In this document: positions 18,591 through 26,359 of the stretch, one piece after another
Layout of the letters: every line of letters begins with the position of its first letter
Position numbering within the stretch: position 1 is the first letter of the stretch
From: Lichenifustis flavocetrariae
GTDB lineage: Bacteria > Pseudomonadota > Alphaproteobacteria > Rhizobiales > Beijerinckiaceae
DNA length: 64,000 nt
NCBI RefSeq assembly: GCF_026130545.1
Contig: NZ_JAMOIM010000011.1
Coordinates: 62,001 to 126,000, forward strand
Direction: 5' to 3'
Program-made: the position numbers and the translations under genes
Notes under the pieces: model-generated
Told to the model about the DNA's origin: nothing
The model's database searches: none
The model's input: only the letters and a program-made list of their open reading frames with translations

Positions 18591-19295
18591 CTAGTCATCC
18601 TTAGACATGGGCGGCGGCAGGCGTTCCGTCCGCGTCGGTGTCGCGGTGCGGGTCGGATTGTTCAGGCGGCGGTCGAGATAGGTGCCCACCTCGGCGATCA
18701 GGGGATCGACGCAATTCTCGAAGAAATGGTTGGCCCCCGGAATGACCGCGTGCTCGATCGCGATGCCCTTTTGGGTCTTCAGCTTCTCGATCAATCCCGT
18801 TACCTCCTTCATGGGTGCCACGCGATCCTTGTCGCCATGGACGAAGAGACCCGATGAGGGACAAGGCGCCAGGAACGAGAAATCGTAGAGGGTTGCGGGC
18901 GGCGCGATCGAGATGAAGCCCTCGATCTCCGGACGGCGCATCAGAAGCTGCATGCCGATCCACGAACCGAACGAGAAACCAGCAATCCAACAGGCGCGGG
19001 CCTCCGGGCTGATCGTCTGCGCCCAGTCGAGCGCGGCGGCGGCATCGGACAGCTCGCCCGAGCCATGATCGAACGCGCCCTGAGACCGGCCGACACCGCG
19101 GAAATTGAACCGGAGAACCGAAAAGCCACGCTCTGCGAAGGCATAGTAGAGGTTGTAGACGATCTGGTTGTTCATCGTTCCGCCGAACTGCGGATGGGGA
19201 TGCAGCACGATGGCGATCGGGGCACCGCGTGCCTTTGCATGATGGAAACGGCCTTCCAGGCGTCCGGCGGGACCGTTGAAAATGACTTCAGGCAT
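18591..19295 (-). CDS. alpha/beta hydrolase
   Basis: A 234-residue cytoplasmic serine hydrolase of the small dienelactone-hydrolase/YpfH-like group. The nucleophile elbow is AGFSFGSWIG (G-x-S-x-G). The oxyanion region is VLHPHPQFGGTMNNQ and the catalytic His lies in PGANHFFE. The start at 19295 (MPEVIFNGPAG) is preferred over 19316 because it aligns with homologues that begin at this motif. It is divergent from the suf operon and shares its control region, though a role in iron metabolism is not implied. The substrate is unknown. Confidence 0.88.
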   Translation of the reverse strand: MPEVIFNGPAGRLEGRFHHAKARGAPIAIVLHPHPQFGGTMNNQIVYNLYYAFAERGFSVLRFNFRGVGRSQGAFDHGSGELSDAAAALDWAQTISPEARACWIAGFSFGSWIGMQLLMRRPEIEGFISIAPPATLYDFSFLAPCPSSGLFVHGDKDRVAPMKEVTGLIEKLKTQKGIAIEHAVIPGANHFFENCVDPLIAEVGTYLDRRLNNPTRTATPTRTERLPPPMSKDD

Positions 19296-19348
19296 TGAGA
19301 CCTCGGTGTCGCGCACTCAGCCGAAAGCGCCCGTTCGACGCGGCAAAA

Positions 19349-19414
19349 GTGAGAACGGTTTTCACAACCAACCTTGACTCGAACCGCGTCGCATGGTGCT
19401 AGAATAATTCTAAC
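19349..19414. promoter_or_regulatory. candidate iron-responsive operators (RirA-like and Irr-like) before the suf operon
   Basis: Two dyads lie between the hydrolase and the suf operon. At 19349-19365, GTGAGAACGGTTTTCAC contains TGA-N9-TCA, the pattern described for rhizobial RirA (iron-responsive operator) sites. At 19398-19414, GCTAGAATAATTCTAAC contains the perfect palindrome TAGAATAATTCTA and is close to the alphaproteobacterial Irr box (TTTAGAA...TTCTAAA). A TTGACT at 19374-19379 and TGCTAGAAT (extended -10) overlap this segment. Control of the suf operon by iron is the expected role; binding is inferred from motif resemblance only. Confidence 0.65.
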
Positions 19415-19517
19415 AGGTTGCTCAGGCCGGTCCGGAGTCCGTCGTTGCGGGTTAATTGACAAGCGCGGCGTGCTTACCACGGGTGCGGATGCACTTTGCA
19501 AGCTTTTTGAGAGTCCA

Positions 19518-20684
19518 ATGTCCGCTTCGCGGTGCTATCTCGACTACAATGCGACTTCGCCGCTGAGACTCAGCGCTCGCGAGGCTTGTGTCGCAGCACT
19601 CGATCTTGCCGGCAACGCATCCTCGATCCATCGCGAAGGTCGAGAAGCGCGGCGGTTCATCGAAGACGCCCGCCGACGGGTCGGCGGACTTTTTGCTGCC
19701 GCTCCTGAACAGGTGGTGTTTACATCCGGTGCCACCGAGGCAGCCAATCTGATGCTCACGCCGGAATTGGCGAGCCCAACGGCGCCACGCGGCATCCGCC
19801 GTCTGCTGGTCCAGGCGACCGAGCATTCAGCCGTTCTGCGCGGTCACAGGTTTGCGCCAGATGCCGTGACCTTGTTACGCGTGCGACCCGACGGGGTGAT
19901 TGATCTCACCGGCCTTGCCGAAGCGCTCGCGTCCGATGGAGGTAGTCCGGCACTGCTGGCCCTTCAGGCGGCGAACAACGAAACAGGGGTGTTGCAACCA
20001 CTGCGGGAGGCGGCCGACCTCGTCCATGCGTCGGGTGGACTCGTGGCTTGCGACGCTGTGCAGGTCGCCGGACGCGTTGCCGTCTCGCTCGCGGACACCG
20101 GCGTCGATGTGGCATGTCTTTCCGGGCACAAGCTTGGAGGGCCGCAGGGCACAGGCGCCGTTGTGCTTCGGAAGGGAATTGTCCTCGGGCCGGCGGTGCT
20201 TCGGGGCGGTGGCCAGGAGCGTGGTTCTCGTTCCGGCACCGAGAATGTGGCCGGAATTGCGGGCTTTGGGGCGGCGGCGGCAGAGGCTGGGGAAACTGAC
20301 GGGACCGGGCGCCTCTCAGAGTTGCAAAAGCTGTTGGAGAAGGGACTGGCGGACGTGGCCGCGGATGTCGTTGTGTTCGGCGCAGCGGCACCGCGTTTGC
20401 CGAACACCACGTGTTTCGCCGTGCCTCACACCTCCGCCGAGGTTCTGCTGATCGCGCTCGATTTGGCAGGCATTGCGGTATCAACCGGCTCCGCATGCTC
20501 CTCCGGGAAGGTTTCTCGGTCGCACGTCCTTGAGGCCATGGGGGTCGGACCTCATCTAAGTCAGGGTGCCTTGCGGGTAAGCACGGGCTGGGCTTCGACC
20601 ACCGATGACATCGCCCGTTTTCTCGACGCGTTCGGAGCAGCGTTGCGACGGATGCACAAGCGGCCGTTCGCTGCCGCAGCTTGA
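19518..20684 (+). CDS. cysteine desulfurase, IscS/NifS type (class I)
   Basis: PLP-dependent enzyme that takes sulfur from cysteine for iron-sulfur clusters, 388 residues from the ATG at 19518. The PLP lysine is K205 (SGHKLGGPQG) and the active-site cysteine is C327 in the flexible loop STGSACSSGKVSRSH. HSAVL, NNETG and RSGTENV are also family marks. An upstream in-frame ATG at 19374 would read through the promoter region and is rejected. It is the first gene of the suf operon, so the operon encodes two desulfurases of different classes (see sufS). Confidence 0.94.
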   Translation: MSASRCYLDYNATSPLRLSAREACVAALDLAGNASSIHREGREARRFIEDARRRVGGLFAAAPEQVVFTSGATEAANLMLTPELASPTAPRGIRRLLVQATEHSAVLRGHRFAPDAVTLLRVRPDGVIDLTGLAEALASDGGSPALLALQAANNETGVLQPLREAADLVHASGGLVACDAVQVAGRVAVSLADTGVDVACLSGHKLGGPQGTGAVVLRKGIVLGPAVLRGGGQERGSRSGTENVAGIAGFGAAAAEAGETDGTGRLSELQKLLEKGLADVAADVVVFGAAAPRLPNTTCFAVPHTSAEVLLIALDLAGIAVSTGSACSSGKVSRSHVLEAMGVGPHLSQGALRVSTGWASTTDDIARFLDAFGAALRRMHKRPFAAAA

Positions 20685-20753
20685 TAGGATTTCGGGGCGA
20701 AAGCCCTTCAAAAACGCCGGTGGCTGTGCGCTGCCAATCGAAGGAGTGATCAC

Positions 20754-22223
20754 ATGCCCGCTGTCCAGGAGACCGTGGATCGCGTCAAGGAAATCGACGT
20801 CAGTGAGTACAAATACGGCTTCATCACCGACATCGAATCCGACAAGGCGCCGAAGGGCCTTTCAGAAGATATTGTCCGCTTCATCTCAGCCAAGAAGAAC
20901 GAACCTGAGTGGCTGACGGAATGGCGGCTCGGTGCGTACCGGCGCTGGCTGACGATGCGCGAACCCGATTGGGCGCGCGTCGACTATCCGCCGATCGACT
21001 ATCAGAATCTCTATTACTACTCAGCCCCCAAAGGCACGGCCGGCCCAAAGACCCTGGCCGACGTCGATCCTGAGTTGTTACGCACATATGAAAAGCTCGG
21101 CATCCCGTTGCGCGAACAGGAAGTGCTGGCCGGCGTTCAGGAACGGCGCGTGGCGGTCGATGCCGTGTTCGACTCGGTGTCCGTCGCGACGACATTCAAG
21201 GACGAACTGGCAAAGGCCGGCGTGATTTTCTGCCCGATCTCGGAGGCGGTGCATTCCCACCCTGAGCTCGTGAAGCACTATCTTGGCTCCGTGGTCCCGA
21301 CCACGGACAATTACTTTGCGACGCTGAACTCGGCTGTCTTCTCCGACGGCTCCTTCGTCTACATCCCGCCCGGGGTGCGCTGCCCGATGGAGCTGTCGAC
21401 CTATTTCCGCATAAACGAGCAGAACACCGGGCAGTTTGAGCGCACGCTGATCATCGCCGACAAGGGTTCCTACGTCAGCTACCTGGAAGGCTGCACGGCG
21501 CCCAAGCGTGACGAGAACCAGCTGCATGCCGCCGTGGTCGAGTTGGTGACACTCGACGACGCGGAAATCAAATATTCCACGGTGCAGAATTGGTACCCCG
21601 GCGACGCCGAGGGCAAAGGGGGCATCTACAATTTCGTGACGAAGCGGGGTGACTGCCGAGGCAAGAACTCCAAGATCTCCTGGACCCAGGTCGAGACGGG
21701 TTCGGCCATCACCTGGAAGTACCCGTCCTGCATCCTTCGCGGCGACAATTCGCGGGGCGAGTTCTACTCGATCGCCATTTCAAACGGCCGTCAGCAGGTC
21801 GATAGCGGAACCAAGATGATCCACCTCGGCAAGAACACGACGAGCCGGATCATTTCGAAGGGGATCTCGGCGGGTCACTCACAGAATACCTATCGAGGTC
21901 TCGTCTCGGCGCACCGCAAGGCGGACAATGCCCGCAACTTCACGAACTGCGACTCGCTGCTGATCGGGGAACACTGCGGGGCGCATACCGTGCCCTACAT
22001 AGAGGCGAAGACCTCGTCGGCGCAGTTCGAGCACGAAGCCACGACCTCGAAGATCTCCGAGGACCAGATGTTCTACTGCCGCCAGCGCGGTCTGTCCGAT
22101 GAGGAAGCGACGGCGCTAATCGTCAACGGCTTCGTCCGCGACGTGCTGCAGCAATTGCCGATGGAGTTTGCTGTCGAGGCTCAGAAGCTTATCGCGATCT
22201 CGCTCGAGGGTAGTGTGGGCTGA
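20754..22223 (+). CDS. sufB: Fe-S cluster assembly scaffold SufB
   Basis: Scaffold subunit of the SufBC2D complex, 489 residues. Strong ribosome site GAAGGAG lies 8 nt before the ATG. The family core [40 protein letters not shown] and the C-terminal [17 protein letters not shown] are clear; the invariant cysteine near [18 protein letters not shown] and the C-terminal region are where the nascent cluster is held. The stop TGA shares its A with the ATG of the following small gene, implying coupling. Confidence 0.98.
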   Translation: MPAVQETVDRVKEIDVSEYKYGFITDIESDKAPKGLSEDIVRFISAKKNEPEWLTEWRLGAYRRWLTMREPDWARVDYPPIDYQNLYYYSAPKGTAGPKTLADVDPELLRTYEKLGIPLREQEVLAGVQERRVAVDAVFDSVSVATTFKDELAKAGVIFCPISEAVHSHPELVKHYLGSVVPTTDNYFATLNSAVFSDGSFVYIPPGVRCPMELSTYFRINEQNTGQFERTLIIADKGSYVSYLEGCTAPKRDENQLHAAVVELVTLDDAEIKYSTVQNWYPGDAEGKGGIYNFVTKRGDCRGKNSKISWTQVETGSAITWKYPSCILRGDNSRGEFYSIAISNGRQQVDSGTKMIHLGKNTTSRIISKGISAGHSQNTYRGLVSAHRKADNARNFTNCDSLLIGEHCGAHTVPYIEAKTSSAQFEHEATTSKISEDQMFYCRQRGLSDEEATALIVNGFVRDVLQQLPMEFAVEAQKLIAISLEGSVG

Positions 22224-22441
22224 TGGCAGAGACCAGCAACCTCGTGCTTGAACATCTTCGCGCCATGCACGGAGATATGGGCAAAATGGCAGACGCGATG
22301 CGGACCGTCGGCGCGGAGATGACCGCGCGGCGCCAGCATTCGTCCAGCCTGATCACGCTTCGAAAGCATGATCACCTGGATCTGGCCCCCATCAAGGTCC
22401 GACTCGACCGTATCGAGAAGCAGCTTGAATTGACGGAGTAG
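22223..22441 (+). CDS. small coiled-coil protein within the suf operon
   Basis: A 72-residue charged protein that starts on the last base of the sufB stop (TGATG). It begins with NLVLEHLRAMHGDMGKMAD and ends with VRLDRIEKQLELTE, a heptad-like helix at each end. I recognise this layout as a family of short coiled-coil proteins common in Hyphomicrobiales but without assigned function. A related, frameshifted copy lies at 51343-51544 in this window. It separates sufB from sufC, which usually lie next to each other, and is followed by about 190 nt of apparently non-coding sequence. Confidence 0.7.
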   Translation: MAETSNLVLEHLRAMHGDMGKMADAMRTVGAEMTARRQHSSSLITLRKHDHLDLAPIKVRLDRIEKQLELTE

Positions 22442-22631
22442 ATTCAAAGTTTGGCTTGCTGGTCAAAGCCGGACTCGAAAGTTGCCTTCTGCCTCCAGCC
22501 TTGAAACCAGGGGATCGTCTCACCTGCCTGATCCCGCGCCAACGCGCTTCAACCGCCACGAAGGCAGACATCAAATTTGACTGACCTCCATGAGGCTGTT
22601 TGCCCATGGAGAAATTCAACGGAACGAACGA

Positions 22632-23381
22632 ATGCTGGAAATCAAGAACCTTCACGTCGAAGTCGAGGGCAAAAAAATCCTCAACGGACTGAATCTCACG
22701 GTCAATCCGGGTGAGGTGGCAGCCATCATGGGGCCTAACGGCTCGGGCAAGTCGACGCTGTCTTACGTGATCGCCGGCAAGGACGATTACGACGTCACCG
22801 ATGGCGAAATCCTGATCGACGGCGAGAACATCCTCGACAAGGATCCTGAAGAGCGAGCCGCCGCTGGCATCTTCCTGGCATTCCAGTACCCAGTCGAGAT
22901 CCCAGGCGTTGCGACCATGACGTTCCTGAAGGCCTCTCTCAACGCGCAACGGCGTGCACGTGGCGAAAGCGACATGTCTACGCCCGATTTCATGCGGGTG
23001 GTTCGCGAGGCTGCCGCGAAGCTCGAGGTCGACCCCGACATGCTGAAGCGCCCCCTCAACGTCGGCTTCTCCGGCGGTGAAAAGAAGCGCATGGAAATTC
23101 TTCAGATGGCGCTTCTCTCGCCGCGCTACGGCATTCTCGACGAAACGGATTCCGGCCTTGACATCGACGCCCTACGGATTGTTGCCGGCGGTGTGAATGC
23201 CCTGCGGGCCGAGAACCGCGGGTTTCTGGTGATCACCCACTACCAGCGCCTGCTCGACTACATCAAACCCGACGTCGTGCATATCATGTCGCGCGGCCAG
23301 ATCGTGAAGACCGGGAGCGCGGATCTTGCGCTCGAACTTGAGAAGAACGGCTATCGCGACTATGTCGCCGATGCCGCGTGA
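22632..23381 (+). CDS. sufC: Fe-S cluster assembly ATPase SufC
   Basis: ABC-type ATPase of the SufBCD complex, 249 residues from the ATG at 22632 (MLEIKNLHVEVEGKKIL). Walker A is GPNGSGKSTLSYV, the signature is NVGFSGGEKKRMEILQM, and the Walker B region is modified to YGILDETDSGLDIDAL as in all SufC. An in-frame ATG at 22590 would add 14 residues without family similarity and is not chosen. It ends 7 nt before sufD starts. Confidence 0.98.
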   Translation: MLEIKNLHVEVEGKKILNGLNLTVNPGEVAAIMGPNGSGKSTLSYVIAGKDDYDVTDGEILIDGENILDKDPEERAAAGIFLAFQYPVEIPGVATMTFLKASLNAQRRARGESDMSTPDFMRVVREAAAKLEVDPDMLKRPLNVGFSGGEKKRMEILQMALLSPRYGILDETDSGLDIDALRIVAGGVNALRAENRGFLVITHYQRLLDYIKPDVVHIMSRGQIVKTGSADLALELEKNGYRDYVADAA

Positions 23382-23388
23382 GGGTGCG

Positions 23389-24717
23389 ATGACGGCTGAA
23401 ATCACACGTATCAACACCGCCGCCGAATCCAAGCTGATCGAATTGTTCGGCGCAGCGAAAGGCGGCGTTTACTCCGGGGCCAGCCTCGACCGTGAAGCAG
23501 CTTTTGCGCGTTTCGCAAAAAGCGGGTTGCCTCATCGGCGCATCGAGGCCTGGCATTATACGGACTTGCGATCGATCCTCCGTGACGCCTATGCCCCGAC
23601 GGTCGCGCCCACCGAGGACACGGTGGCGCTCGCCAGAACTCGCCTTGCAGAGATGCACGTCGAGGGCACCCGCGTTGTGATTCTCGACGGTTATTTTCAG
23701 GCGGAGCTGTCGTCCAATCTGGAACAGCCGGGCGTGTCGACCCGGTCCCTCATCGACGTGCTGGGCGGAGGACCCTCGGGCGTCATCGACCGGCTTGCAG
23801 TTTCAGCCTTGGAGGCCCAAGAATCGGTCCTGTCCCTGAATGCAGCTTTCATGCAGGGAGGCGCCGTCGTTTCGGTTGCGCCGGGCGCGGTGGTCGAGAC
23901 GCCGATTGAGCTGCTCTTTTTGACATCGGGTCAAAGGGCCGGTGCCGTCACGACTCGCTCGCTGGTCGAGGTGGGATCGGGAGCGTCCGCGATCGTGGTC
24001 GAGCGCCATGAAGCGCTCGGTTCGGCACCAAGCCAGAGCAATCACGCTTTGATCCTGTCGGTCTACGACAAGGCATCGCTTCATCACGTGACAATGTCGA
24101 GCGGTGCCGAAGCAGCCACGCAGACTGTCGCTTCGATCATCGCCAACCTCGGGGCGGATGCAAACCTCGTCAGCTTCGCGCTCGTCACCGGTTTCGGCTT
24201 TGTCCGTCGTCAGGGCTTCCTCACCTTCAACGGTGCACATGCCAAGGGCGATCTCCGCGGCATATCGCTTCTCGACCACCAGGGTCACGCGGATACAACG
24301 CTGGTTGTCACCCACAAGGCAACGCATTGCGAAAGCCGTGAACTCTTCAAGCACATCCTCGACGACGAAGCCACGGGTGTGTTTCAGGGCAAGGTGATTG
24401 TGGCGCCCGGCGCGCAGAAGACCGATGGCAAGATGATGAGCCGGGCCATTTTCCTGGCCGACGGTGCCACCATGTACAACAAGCCCGAGTTGGAGATCTT
24501 CGCCGACGATGTGGTTTGTGGCCACGGCGCCACGGCGGGCTTTCTCAACGAGGAGCAGCTCTTTTATCTACGCGCGCGCGGCATCCCGGAAAAGGAAGCT
24601 CAGGCCCTGTTGCTGGAAGCCTTTGCGGCAGAAGCAATCGAGGGTGTCGGCACGGACGCGATCCGCGAAGTTCTGACCGAAAGTGTGGGACGATGGTTGC
24701 GACAGCGACAGGACTGA
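23389..24717 (+). CDS. sufD: Fe-S cluster assembly protein SufD
   Basis: Partner of SufB in the scaffold complex, 442 residues from the ATG at 23389 (MTAEITRINTAAESK). The right-handed beta-helix core and the SufBD C-terminal block are seen in SRELFKHILDDEATGVFQGKVIV and in GATAGFLNEEQLFYLRARGIPEKEAQALLLEAFAAE. The N-terminal part is variable, as usual. The last 25 nt overlap the sufS start, consistent with translational coupling. Confidence 0.97.
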   Translation: MTAEITRINTAAESKLIELFGAAKGGVYSGASLDREAAFARFAKSGLPHRRIEAWHYTDLRSILRDAYAPTVAPTEDTVALARTRLAEMHVEGTRVVILDGYFQAELSSNLEQPGVSTRSLIDVLGGGPSGVIDRLAVSALEAQESVLSLNAAFMQGGAVVSVAPGAVVETPIELLFLTSGQRAGAVTTRSLVEVGSGASAIVVERHEALGSAPSQSNHALILSVYDKASLHHVTMSSGAEAATQTVASIIANLGADANLVSFALVTGFGFVRRQGFLTFNGAHAKGDLRGISLLDHQGHADTTLVVTHKATHCESRELFKHILDDEATGVFQGKVIVAPGAQKTDGKMMSRAIFLADGATMYNKPELEIFADDVVCGHGATAGFLNEEQLFYLRARGIPEKEAQALLLEAFAAEAIEGVGTDAIREVLTESVGRWLRQRQD

Positions 24718-25940
24718 ACGGCTTCGACGTTGAGGCGGTGCGTGCCGATTTTCCGGCCCTCACCTCCGTCAGGCCTTATGGCAAGCCGCTCGTTTATCTC
24801 GACAATGCAGCCTCCGTGCAGAAGCCGAGGGCGGTGATCGAGCGGATCTCGCACGCCTACGAGTATGAATATGCGAATGTTCACCGTGGCTTGCATTATC
24901 TGGCCAACGCCGCCACGGATGCCTACGAGATCGCGCGGGAACAGGTTCGCGCCTTCCTCAACGCTGGTTCAGTCGACGAGATCATCTTCACCCGCTCGGC
25001 CACCGAGTCGATCAATCTCGTGTCCTATTCCTACGGCGCGGAGCGCATCCGCGAAGGGGACGAAATCGTGCTCTCCATCATGGAGCATCACGCCAATATC
25101 GTGCCGTGGCACTTCCTGCGCGAACGACAGGGAGCGGTTCTCACCTGGGTCGATATCGACGACGAAGGAAATTTCTCCATCGAGGCCTTCGAACAGGCTC
25201 TGACGCCGCGCACGAAGCTCGTCGCCATCACGCATATGTCGAACATGCTCGGGACGGTGACGCCAATTAAGGAGATCGTCCGGATCGCGCATGCGCGCGG
25301 CATTCCGGTTCTGGTCGACGGCTCGCAAGGGGCCGTGCATCTCGATGTCGACGTCCGCGATCTCGATGTCGATTTCTATGTCTTCACGGGGCACAAGGTC
25401 TACGGACCGACCGGCATCGGCGTCCTCTACGCCAAGCGGGCCCTTCTCGACGAGATGCGACCGTTCAACGGCGGTGGCGAAATGATCGACGTTGTGACCA
25501 AGGAGGGTGTTTCCTACAATACGCCGCCCCATCGGTTCGAGGCTGGTACACCGCCTCTCGTCCAGGCGATCGGGCTCGGGGCCGCGCTCGCCTATATGGA
25601 GACGATCGGCCGGGACAAGATCCATGCGCATGAGGCTGATCTGACCGCCTACGCGCATGAGCAATTGGGCCGCCTCAACTCGATCCGGATCTTCGGCAAT
25701 GCGAAGGGCAAGGGCGCCATTGTCGCGTTCGATATGAAGTCGGCTCATGCCCACGACGTCGCGACAGTGATCGATCGATCGGGCGTCGCGGTTCGTGCCG
25801 GAACTCATTGCGCCATGCCGCTGTTGCAGCGATTTGGCGTCACCTCGACGTGCCGGGCCTCCTTCGCGATGTACAACACCCGTCAGGAGGTGGATAAGCT
25901 CGTCGAAGCCCTGCAAAAGGCCGAAGCCCTGTTTTCATGA
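24693..25940 (+). CDS. sufS: cysteine desulfurase SufS (class II)
   Basis: Group II cysteine desulfurase/selenocysteine lyase, 415 residues from the ATG at 24693. An earlier in-frame ATG at 24516 lies deep inside sufD and is rejected. The core YLDNAASVQKPRAVIERI, the ESINLVSYSYG segment, the PLP lysine in FTGHKVYGPTGIGVLY and the active-site cysteine in RAGTHCAMPLL are all present. It normally works with SufE or SufU, neither of which is encoded here. Its last 4 nt overlap sufT (ATGA). Confidence 0.96.
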   Translation: MVATATGLNGFDVEAVRADFPALTSVRPYGKPLVYLDNAASVQKPRAVIERISHAYEYEYANVHRGLHYLANAATDAYEIAREQVRAFLNAGSVDEIIFTRSATESINLVSYSYGAERIREGDEIVLSIMEHHANIVPWHFLRERQGAVLTWVDIDDEGNFSIEAFEQALTPRTKLVAITHMSNMLGTVTPIKEIVRIAHARGIPVLVDGSQGAVHLDVDVRDLDVDFYVFTGHKVYGPTGIGVLYAKRALLDEMRPFNGGGEMIDVVTKEGVSYNTPPHRFEAGTPPLVQAIGLGAALAYMETIGRDKIHAHEADLTAYAHEQLGRLNSIRIFGNAKGKGAIVAFDMKSAHAHDVATVIDRSGVAVRAGTHCAMPLLQRFGVTSTCRASFAMYNTRQEVDKLVEALQKAEALFS

Positions 25941-26338
25941 AGGAGGCAAGCTTGACCAGCGTTGCCAATGAAACCGTCGATCAACCCAACAAGCCCGCGA
26001 TGACACCCGCCGTGGCGCTTGCGCCTGAAGAAATCGACACTCTCACGGATGGATTGGTGGCGGCCCTTAAAACGGTCTATGATCCAGAGATCCCGGTCGA
26101 TATCTACGAACTCGGGCTGATCTATAAGATCGATATCGACGACAATCGCTTTGTCTCCGTCGATATGACCCTGACGGCGCCCGCATGTCCGGTCGCCGGA
26201 GAAATGCCAGGGTGGGTGGAAACGGCCGTGACCAATGTACCGGGGGTCTCGGGCGCAAAGGTCACGATGGTGTTCGATCCGCCGTGGGATCAGAGCCGCA
26301 TGTCGGATGAAGCCCGTGTCGCGTTGGACATGTGGTAG
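25937..26338 (+). CDS. sufT: SUF system Fe-S assembly protein SufT (DUF59/MIP18)
   Basis: A 133-residue protein with a MIP18/DUF59 domain (about residues 35-130), known in bacteria as SufT and implicated in maturation of Fe-S proteins. The key segments are VYDPEIPVDIYELGLIYKI and TLTAPACPVAGEMPGWVE, the second holding the conserved Cys. The first 30 residues are a disordered extension. It closes the operon. The A-type carrier gene (sufA/iscA) that often follows in related bacteria is absent, and the convergent AsmA-like gene begins 21 nt later. Confidence 0.92.
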   Translation: MKEASLTSVANETVDQPNKPAMTPAVALAPEEIDTLTDGLVAALKTVYDPEIPVDIYELGLIYKIDIDDNRFVSVDMTLTAPACPVAGEMPGWVETAVTNVPGVSGAKVTMVFDPPWDQSRMSDEARVALDMW

Positions 26339-26359
26339 CAGCTCATGACGATAGTGCGG

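Noticed and set aside
23326-23388. Upstream start for sufD inside sufC
   Set aside because: The extra residues are sufC sequence in another frame. The ATG at 23389 gives the expected N-terminus.
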